From the NCBI GenBank assembly GCA_017549325.1, contig JAFYVA010000027.1:1-10632 (forward strand): a DNA stretch of 10,632 bases, read 5' to 3'. Both the position numbers and the translations under genes were made by a program. Below, one piece after another: positions 5,558-10,632 of the stretch (within the stretch, counting starts at the first letter, position 1; every line of letters begins with the position of its first letter). The notes beneath the pieces were generated by a model. That model did not search any database and had not been told where the DNA came from. It saw nothing but the letters and a program-made list of their open reading frames with translations. The DNA is from Oscillospiraceae bacterium. Its GTDB lineage: Bacteria > Bacillota_A > Clostridia > Oscillospirales > Oscillospiraceae.

Positions 5558-5843
5558 ATTGACACCCCTTTGGGGAAAGACGAATTTTGTTGACATAACA
5601 ACTATTTCCTGCCAACTGGAAGGATGGTACAACCTTTTGACGGCTGTGTGTCGGCGGTGCATGATTGTGGTGCATTTTGTCGCGGAGGCGTCCGTTTGGC
5701 CAATCTCTGCGGTGCGGAGGCGAGGGGATAGGAACTCCCCGCGAAGTTGAACCTTTCTGCGGTGTTTTGTGTATCCGACGCGGTGAAAAGAGCGTGATTC
5801 GATACAAATAACAATGTTTACTTTAGCAGGATGCAATGCATGC

Positions 5844-5873
5844 CAAATACAAATACAAACACAAACACAAAGG
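5844..5873 (+). repeat. Five imperfect 6-bp tandem repeats, CAAAYA type
   Basis: CAAATA, CAAATA, CAAACA, CAAACA and CAAAGG follow each other without gaps. The same ACAAA core recurs at about 5802, 5883, 5908, 5966, 6025 and 6034, always between hairpins. It is not translated in any convincing frame. It looks like a linker sequence rather than a coding microsatellite. Confidence 0.7.
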
Positions 5874-5906
5874 CAGATGCATATACAAATGCAGATGCCT
5901 TTGTGT
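5865..5906. repeat. Imperfect hairpin, 11-bp outer stem
   Basis: ACACAAAGGCA (5865-5875) pairs perfectly with TGCCTTTGTGT (5896-5906). A 2x2 internal loop follows, then TGCAT/ATGCA closes around ATACAA. It overlaps the end of the hexamer run and is the first of the hairpins that continue to 6082. No T-tract follows on either strand, so it is not a simple terminator. Confidence 0.65.
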
Positions 5907-5920
5907 GTACAAATACAACA

Positions 5921-5962
5921 CCCCCCCCGCCCCTGCGGGGCACCTCCCCCCACCGGGGGAGG
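5921..5962. repeat. Two adjoining GC-rich hairpins (REP-like palindromes)
   Basis: After a run of eight C, GCCCC-TGC-GGGGC (5929-5941) and CCTCCCCC-CACC-GGGGGAGG (5943-5962) form two tight hairpins with one base between them. Intergenic GC-rich palindromes of this style (short stems with C-run/G-run arms) are widespread in Oscillospiraceae-like genomes, which is why I call them REP-like. Copy number in this genome cannot be seen here. Confidence 0.6.
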
Positions 5963-5976
5963 CGATACAAATGGCA

Positions 5977-6024
5977 AAGCGCCCCGTGTGGCGTTCTCTC
6001 TGGGGGGAGAACGCCACGGGGCTT
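5977..6024. repeat. Long GC-rich hairpin with a one-sided bulge
   Basis: TGGCGTTCTC (5989-5998) pairs with GAGAACGCCA (6007-6016), and GCCCCG (5981-5986) with CGGGGC (6017-6022). The left arm carries an extra two bases between these blocks and another two before the closing AA/TT pair. Sixteen G/C-rich pairs make it very stable. It lies 17 bp past the permease terminator on the minus strand and could act as a second stop or as an RNA 3' end block. Confidence 0.65.
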
Positions 6025-6041
6025 ACAAAGAACACAAACAC

Positions 6042-6082
6042 AAAAATCCCCTCTTTTGCCTTTTTGAGGGCAAAAGAGGGGA
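6042..6082 (-). terminator. Rho-independent terminator of the permease operon
   Basis: TCCCCTCTTTTGCC (6047-6060) and GGCAAAAGAGGGGA (6069-6082) form a perfect 14-bp stem with an 8-nt loop. On the minus strand the stem is followed by TTTTTGTGTTTGTG. It begins 27 bp past the AEC gene stop codon, so it ends the MFS-AEC transcript. Confidence 0.9.
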
Positions 6083-6109
6083 CGATGCAGACGATAGGTG
6101 AGAGAGGCG

Positions 6110-7048
6110 TTACCCGATCAGCACACGGGCAAGACCGATGACCAGCGGCATGGTGACCACCGAGGCCAGGGTGAACACCGACACCACGGAGGAGGCCAGC
6201 TCCGTGTCCTTGCCGAAGCGCTGGGAGAACAGGCTCAGCACGGCGGCCGGAGGCGTTGCCATGATGACTACCAGGATGAGGGCGATCAGAGGCTCCAGAC
6301 CCAGCACCAGCACGGCGCCCAGCGTCAGAAGGGGAGAGACGATGAGGCTCAGGATCAGCGTTACCCACGCCCACTTGCCGGAGAGGGCGCGGCGGAAGTT
6401 GGCGTTGGAAAGCTGATAGCCCACCACCACCATGGGCAGCGGCGTGTTCATCTCCGCCATGTATTTCAGGGGCGTGGCGATGATGTCGGGCAGACGGATC
6501 TGCAGCAGATAGAGCACCAGCGCGATGACCACGCCGATGACGCCGGGGTTGAGGAGCATGGGCTTCCAGTTGAGCTTTTTGCGCTCGCCCGTGATGTCGT
6601 AGACGCCCCACGACCAGCTCAGCACGTTGAATACAGCCACATAGGCGCTGCCGAAGAACACGGCGCGGGGGCCGATGATGGCGTTGAGGAGGGGGTAGCC
6701 CATGTAGCCGCAGTTGGTGTACTGCAGGGCGAAGCGCAATGCGCGGCGGCGGTCGGGGTCCTTATCGTGGATGAAGAGGCGGGAGAGAATATTCAGCACC
6801 ACGATGGAGATCACGGCACCCAGCGCCACGATGCCGAAGTTCCGCATATCCTCGGCCACATAGGGCTGCTGAAAGGCGTAGATGTTCATGGCCGGTGTGA
6901 CGATGTACATGATGATGTTCACCAGCGTGTGGCTGCCCTCCTTGGAGATCAGGCCGATCTTGCCCAGCAGGAAGCCCAAGCCCAGCAGGATGAACAGTGT
7001 CAGCACCTGCTGCGCCGTGGTGGAAAACATGAGGAAGATATCGTTCAT
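6110..7048 (-). CDS. AEC (auxin efflux carrier-like) family permease
   Basis: The 312-residue protein has the layout of the AEC/Mem_trans family: about ten membrane helices in two five-helix halves, with a polar loop in the middle around ITGERKKLNWKPMLLNPG. Recognisable family features are the N-terminal LGFLLGKIGLIS, the TNCGYMGYPLL stretch in the first half and the repeated MATPPAAVLSLFS stretch in the second; the prolines in such segments mark the broken transport helices. Bacterial members are thought to move small carboxylates or related metabolites, but this substrate is unknown. The frame stays open upstream to 7324, antisense to the MFS gene frame. I chose ATG 7048, which overlaps the MFS stop codon in ATGA and has AAAGGAAA 7 bp before it, so the two genes are coupled. 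Confidence 0.9.
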   Translation of the reverse strand: MNDIFLMFSTTAQQVLTLFILLGLGFLLGKIGLISKEGSHTLVNIIMYIVTPAMNIYAFQQPYVAEDMRNFGIVALGAVISIVVLNILSRLFIHDKDPDRRRALRFALQYTNCGYMGYPLLNAIIGPRAVFFGSAYVAVFNVLSWSWGVYDITGERKKLNWKPMLLNPGVIGVVIALVLYLLQIRLPDIIATPLKYMAEMNTPLPMVVVGYQLSNANFRRALSGKWAWVTLILSLIVSPLLTLGAVLVLGLEPLIALILVVIMATPPAAVLSLFSQRFGKDTELASSVVSVFTLASVVTMPLVIGLARVLIG

Positions 7049-8235
7049 AGGCGGTTTCCTTTCTTTCCCGTGGCTGCCCACACCAGCGCCGCACCGATGA
7101 CGGTACAGACCAGCATGCCGCTCAGGGCGATATTGACACCCCAGTGATCCAGCACCATACCGGCCAGCAGCGACACGATGGCGGGGGAGAAACAGTTGGG
7201 GAACAGATGCATCAGGCTCTGGCCGTGGCTCTGCCAGCGGGGAGGCAGGATGTCGGCCACATAGTAGACCACCGCCGGCAGCATCAGGCCGCATTGCAGT
7301 GCCTGCAGCAGGGAGGTAAGACACAGTACCAGGGGGGAGGGGGCAAACAGCAGCGACAGCACGCGCACCACGTAGAACAGGGCCGACAGGCGCATGACGC
7401 CGCCGATGCCCAGCTTGCCACGCAGGCGGCGGCAGAAGGGCATACCCGCCACCTCCATGCCGCTGGAGACGCCGATGACGATGCCCAGCCAGCTCTCGGC
7501 GCCGCCGATGCGGCGGATGACGTGGACCATGAAGACGTTATTCACGTTGTGCACGCCGATCAGCAGCGACAGGGCGATGAGCATCACGGTGAAATCGCGG
7601 CGGCTGCGGAGCACCTCCATACGGGAGACGGTGCCCGCGTCGGTCTCGCCCGCGGCGTCCTCACCCTCGGGCAGGGGGTAGCGGAAGGTGTAGGCCGCCA
7701 CCATTTGCAGGGCCAGAGATGCGGCCATGACGGGGACGATCAAAATGGCGTCGCGGCCCTCCAGCACGAAGCCCAGCACCGCCGAGGACAGGGCGTAGCC
7801 GAAAGAACCGGCGCTGCGGCCGAAGCCGTAGTTGAGATCCACGCCGCGGAGGATGTAGGGCACGATCATGATGTTGATGAGGGGGATGATGAGGTTCAGC
7901 ACCACGGCCACCACGGTGAAGGCGGCGATCACCAGCCACAGCGACCGGGGGAAGCAGCAGGTGATGACCAGCAGCGCAATGGTGACGGCGCTGAGCAGCA
8001 GGATCATCCTGCGGGGCGTCATCCGTCCACCGCCCTCGCAGACGCGGGCGGTGAAGCCCTGCAGCACCATGGGCAGGAGCTGCGCCACGCAGGTGACAAC
8101 GCCCACGGCGCTGTTGGAAAGGCCGCGCGAGAGCATCAGCACGGCACCGTAGCTCCACACGGCGCCCACGCCGATGAAGAGAGTGCCCTGCAGCGCCAGA
8201 TGGTGCCAGTCAATTTTTCGAGCCAATGTTCCCAT
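7045..8235 (-). CDS. MFS transporter, MFS_1-like (LacY/HcaT-type) permease
   Basis: The 396-residue inner-membrane protein has about twelve membrane helices with a charged central loop (PEGEDAAGETDAGTVSR) between the two six-helix halves. The first half has the DLNYGFGRSAGSFGYAL segment, typical of the MFS_1-like subgroup that includes phenylpropionate and nucleoside symporters; the second half has the matching helix set. The substrate cannot be read from sequence. Two starts are possible. I prefer ATG 8235, preceded by AGGAG at 6 bp, over ATG 8262, which has no ribosome binding site. It is the first gene of a two-gene operon. Its last codons overlap the start of the AEC permease by 4 bp. A promoter lies 60-85 bp upstream, divergent from polA. 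Confidence 0.9.
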   Translation of the reverse strand: MGTLARKIDWHHLALQGTLFIGVGAVWSYGAVLMLSRGLSNSAVGVVTCVAQLLPMVLQGFTARVCEGGGRMTPRRMILLLSAVTIALLVITCCFPRSLWLVIAAFTVVAVVLNLIIPLINIMIVPYILRGVDLNYGFGRSAGSFGYALSSAVLGFVLEGRDAILIVPVMAASLALQMVAAYTFRYPLPEGEDAAGETDAGTVSRMEVLRSRRDFTVMLIALSLLIGVHNVNNVFMVHVIRRIGGAESWLGIVIGVSSGMEVAGMPFCRRLRGKLGIGGVMRLSALFYVVRVLSLLFAPSPLVLCLTSLLQALQCGLMLPAVVYYVADILPPRWQSHGQSLMHLFPNCFSPAIVSLLAGMVLDHWGVNIALSGMLVCTVIGAALVWAATGKKGNRL

Positions 8236-8293
8236 AGAAACTCCTGATAAACCGTAAAGCATACATGATAGATGGTATACAAACCAACTTCAT

Positions 8294-8321
8294 ATCTTAG
8301 CACAAATTAAGACTGTGTCAA
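8294..8321 (-). promoter_or_regulatory. Promoter of the MFS-AEC operon
   Basis: On the minus strand TTGACA (8321-8316) and TAAGAT (8299-8294) are 16 bp apart. The -10 box is the same as in the tRNA-Thr promoter. The leader to ATG 8235 is about 50 nt and includes GTATAC (8275-8280). The -35 box overlaps a TGTGTCA (8314-8320) that recurs in the polA promoter. Confidence 0.7.
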
Positions 8322-8331
8322 GGCGCGGCGG

Positions 8332-8360
8332 TTGCTTTTGGACAAAATTTGCGGTATACT
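8332..8360 (+). promoter_or_regulatory. Promoter of polA
   Basis: TTGCTT (8332-8337) and TATACT (8355-8360) are 17 bp apart; the -10 box is good and the -35 box weak. An alternative pairing, TGGACA (8339-8344) with TATACA (8360-8365), has a 15-bp gap. The -10 region is part of the palindrome GTATACTATAC (8354-8364). A weak -35 next to palindromes suggests possible control by a DNA-binding protein. Confidence 0.6.
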
Positions 8361-8365
8361 ATACA

Positions 8366-8382
8366 GTGACAGAATGTGTCAC
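8366..8382. promoter_or_regulatory. Operator-like palindrome after the polA -10 box
   Basis: GTGACA (8366-8371) and TGTCAC (8377-8382) form a perfect 6-bp inverted repeat with a 5-bp centre, at the expected transcription start of polA. As RNA it would be a small hairpin in the leader, 6 nt before the AAGGAG of polA. As DNA it is placed as a repressor site. Nothing in the window identifies a binding protein. Confidence 0.45.
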
Positions 8383-8405
8383 AACCGCAAAGGAGAACAA
8401 ATCCC

Positions 8406-10632
8406 ATGAAACTGATGGTTTTGGACGGCAACAGCATCGTCAACCGCGCCTACTTCGGCGTGCGGCCTCTGACCACCCGTGAGGGCCTGCACACCAACGC
8501 CGTGTTCGGCTTTGTCAACATCCTCCAGCGCTTTATCGATACAGAAAGACCCGACGCGATCTGCGTGGCCTTCGACCGCCGCGAGCCCACCTTCCGCCAT
8601 GAGGCAGACCCCAACTACAAGGCCAACCGCCACGGGATGCCCGACGAGCTCCACGAGCAGATGCCGTGGGTGAAGCAGGTTCTCGCCGCCATGAACATCC
8701 CCTGTTACGACATGGCCGGCTACGAGGCCGACGACCTCATCGGCACCGTCTCCCGCCGCTGCGAGGCAGAGGGCTGGGATTGCGTCATCGTCACCGGCGA
8801 CCGGGACGCCCTGCAGCTCATCACCGACCGCACCCGCGTCATGCTGGTGAGCTCCAAAATGGGGCAGACCGTGACCGCCAATATGGACGAGGCGGCCTTT
8901 TGGGAGAAGTATGGCTTCGCACCCAAGAGCCTCATCGACTGCAAGGCGCTGATGGGCGATTCCTCCGACAACATCCGCGGCGTGGCCGGTATCGGCGAGA
9001 AAACGGCCACGGAGCTGATCGCCCGCTACCACACCCTCGACGCCCTCTACGCGGCGATGCCCGACATTGAGGCAAAGCCTGCGGCGGTGAAAAAACTCGC
9101 CGAGGGTGAGGCCGACGCCCGCCACTCCTACTTCCTGGCCACCATCGTCACCGATGCGCCCATGGACTTCCATCCCGAGGATGCGCGGTGCAAGCCGTGG
9201 TCGGACGCGCTGTACGGCGTGTTTTTGAAGCTGGAGTTTACCAAATTCATTGAAAAATACGGCCTTACGCCGCCGGCCGGCATGAGCGGCGATATCGGCG
9301 GGGAGGAAGAACACACCACGGTGGTGGAAGTCCCCGCCACCGATGAGGAGGCACAGCGTCTGCTGGAGCTGTGGCGCGGCGCCGAGTTCGTCACCGTCTA
9401 CGCGCTGCCCGACCTGTCCGTCATCGCCGTGGAGTGCCGGGAGGATCCGCACCGCGATACGATGGCCATCCTCCGCAGCAACCGCTTCGGCGGCGACTGG
9501 GACGGCCTCCTGCGGGAGCTGTTGGGCGGTGAGATCCGAAAGATCTCCCACAACATCAAGGATCTCGTCCGCGCCGCCCTGCAGCAGGGCATCGAGGCCG
9601 CAGGCTTTATCTACGATACGGCGCTGGCGGGATATCTGCTGGACGCCACCGCCTCCGGCTTTGAGCTGGGTGCGCTCTTCGTGGCCTACTGCGGTGCCGA
9701 ACTGCCGGAGGCGGCCCATCTGGAGAGCGACGCCTTCTCCCCGCTGGGTGACAGCATCAAGGCCGAGGCCTCCCTGTGCAGCTATTGCTCCGCCATCGGC
9801 GCCGTCTATGAGGCCACCGCGCCGAAACTGACGGAATGGGGGATGGACGGCCTCCTCCGCGATATGGAGCTGCCTCTTTGCTATGTGCTGGCACAGATGG
9901 AGGAAAACGGCTTCCGCGTGGACGGCGCGGCACTGCGCGCCTTCGGTCAGACGCTGCGTGAGCAGATCGCCGCGCTGGAGCAGGAGATCTACGACCTGGC
10001 CGGCGAGGCGTTCAACATCAACTCCCCCAAGCAGCTGGGCGCGATCCTCTTTGACAAATTGCAGCTGCCCCACGGGAAAAAGACGAAAACGGGCTGGTCC
10101 ACCAACGCCGCCATTCTGGACAATCTCCGCTCCGAGCACGCGGTGGTGGCCAAGGTGCTGGAGTACCGCCACCTCAGCAAGCTCAACTCCACCTACGCCG
10201 AGGGCCTGTTGAAGGCCGTGGACCGTGACGGGCGCATCCGCACCCGCTTCCAGATGACCGTCACCGCCACGGGACGGCTCTCCTCCTCCGAGCCCAATTT
10301 GCAGAACATCCCCACCCGCACCGAGGTGGGACGGGAGATCCGCCGCCTCTTTATCGCCGACGAGGGCAATGTGCTGGTGGATGCCGACTACTCCCAGATC
10401 GAGCTGCGGATCCTCGCCCACATGGCGGGGGATACGGCGATGCAGGAGGCCTTCTTATCGGGTCAGGACTTCCACAGCGCCACGGCCGAGCGCGTGTTCC
10501 ACACGGAGGTGACGCCCGCCCTCCGCTCCCGCGCCAAGGCGGTCAACTTCGGCATCATCTACGGGATGTCTGCCTTCTCCCTGTCGCAGGACATCGACGT
10601 GTCGGTGGCCGAGGCCAAGGAGTATATGGACC
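8406..10632 (+). CDS. polA: DNA polymerase I (partial, 3' end beyond the window)
   Basis: PolA removes RNA primers and fills gaps in replication and repair. The frame is open without interruption for 742 codons from ATG 8406 (AAGGAG upstream) to the window edge; a full protein is usually about 850-930 residues. Residues 1 to about 290 are the 5' nuclease, with YEADDLIGTV, VIVTGDRDALQL and LMGDSSDNIRGVAGIGEKTA carrying the metal-binding acids and the helix-hairpin-helix. Residues 300-460 correspond to the 3'-5' exonuclease, but the D-x-E of motif I is absent (VTVYALPDLSVIAVE), so proofreading is presumably lost, as in Bacillus-type PolA. The polymerase part has motif A DYSQIELR (661-668) and motif B residues R707, K711, F715, Y719. 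Motif C lies outside. It is divergent from the MFS operon. Confidence 0.97.
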   Translation, partial: MKLMVLDGNSIVNRAYFGVRPLTTREGLHTNAVFGFVNILQRFIDTERPDAICVAFDRREPTFRHEADPNYKANRHGMPDELHEQMPWVKQVLAAMNIPCYDMAGYEADDLIGTVSRRCEAEGWDCVIVTGDRDALQLITDRTRVMLVSSKMGQTVTANMDEAAFWEKYGFAPKSLIDCKALMGDSSDNIRGVAGIGEKTATELIARYHTLDALYAAMPDIEAKPAAVKKLAEGEADARHSYFLATIVTDAPMDFHPEDARCKPWSDALYGVFLKLEFTKFIEKYGLTPPAGMSGDIGGEEEHTTVVEVPATDEEAQRLLELWRGAEFVTVYALPDLSVIAVECREDPHRDTMAILRSNRFGGDWDGLLRELLGGEIRKISHNIKDLVRAALQQGIEAAGFIYDTALAGYLLDATASGFELGALFVAYCGAELPEAAHLESDAFSPLGDSIKAEASLCSYCSAIGAVYEATAPKLTEWGMDGLLRDMELPLCYVLAQMEENGFRVDGAALRAFGQTLREQIAALEQEIYDLAGEAFNINSPKQLGAILFDKLQLPHGKKTKTGWSTNAAILDNLRSEHAVVAKVLEYRHLSKLNSTYAEGLLKAVDRDGRIRTRFQMTVTATGRLSSSEPNLQNIPTRTEVGREIRRLFIADEGNVLVDADYSQIELRILAHMAGDTAMQEAFLSGQDFHSATAERVFHTEVTPALRSRAKAVNFGIIYGMSAFSLSQDIDVSVAEAKEYMD

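Larger units (their letters stand above)
5205..5843. other. Gene-free stretch of lower GC content
   Basis: No frame here combines a ribosome binding site, sensible length and coding-like composition. GC content is visibly lower than in the neighbouring genes. Beyond the DnaA-like boxes and the 9-bp inverted repeat listed separately, I see an 8-bp inverted repeat TCCTGCAA/TTGCAGGA (5263-5270, 5294-5301) that pairs into an AGGAGG, and two TTGACA boxes (5559, 5590) without good -10 partners. GCGGAGGCG is repeated near 5692 and 5716. The stretch lies between convergent transcripts, the tRNA from the left and the AEC permease operon from the right, so ordinary promoters would not be expected. Confidence 0.6.

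Noticed and set aside
5618..5640. T-box-like sequence (AAGGATGGTACAACC) that might be a tRNA-sensing riboswitch
   Set aside because: The T-box core should continue into CCGCG and be followed by a terminator and a gene on the same strand. The CCGCG part is missing and no plus-strand gene follows before 8406.
5844..6082. Repeats that could suggest a CRISPR array
   Set aside because: The repeated unit is 6 bp and variable, spacing is irregular, and no cas gene is present.
8379..10421. A 680-codon open frame on the minus strand
   Set aside because: It is antisense to polA, whose plus-strand frame is unbroken for 742 codons with all expected motifs.

Overview
The window looks like chromosomal DNA of a GC-rich member of the Clostridia, most likely Oscillospiraceae-like. 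The signs are GC-rich coding sequence with strong G/C third-position bias, AGGAGG-type ribosome binding sites, a membrane-anchored foldase with two parvulin-type domains, a DNA polymerase I whose proofreading domain has lost its catalytic residues, and GC-rich palindromic repeats between genes. No single marker fixes the genus. Most of the window is housekeeping DNA. The unusual parts are the insertion-sequence end on the left and the gene-free stretch in the middle.

Left part (1-4897). Positions 1-140 are the left end of an IS3-family insertion sequence, with its terminal repeat at 116-140 and the first 20 codons of its first transposase frame at 1-60, minus strand. It sits in what appears to be a rho-independent terminator, of which one half survives at 141-160. 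To its right is a minus-strand run of five genes: tcdA (tRNA t6A dehydratase), a DUF554 membrane protein, proC (pyrroline-5-carboxylate reductase), a Nudix ADP-ribose pyrophosphatase and an 87-residue membrane protein. They overlap by 4 bp or lie 9-31 bp apart, except for a 20-bp gap before proC. The run reads straight into the insertion sequence. Upstream of tcdA, past a strong terminator, is a minus-strand gene for a membrane-anchored peptidyl-prolyl isomerase (PrsA/SurA-like) with a near-consensus promoter.

Middle (4898-6109). A tRNA-Thr(CGT) gene has its own promoter and terminator. After it come about 900 bp without a credible gene. This stretch holds three closely packed DnaA-box-like 9-mers (5458-5487), several inverted repeats, and at 5844-6082 a chain of hairpins joined by A-rich ACAAA-type linkers. 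The last hairpin is the terminator of the transporter operon to the right.

Right part (6110-10632). Two minus-strand transporter genes, an MFS permease followed by an AEC-family permease, overlap by 4 bp and form an operon. Divergent from them is polA, which runs off the right edge after 742 codons. The 170-bp divergent region carries one promoter for each side and a GTGACA/TGTCAC palindrome just after the polA -10 box.

I found no CRISPR array, defence system, prophage or obviously new enzyme system. The best leads are the coupling of the insertion sequence, terminator and buried ribosome binding site at 60-160, the DnaA-box cluster away from dnaA, and the hairpin chain.
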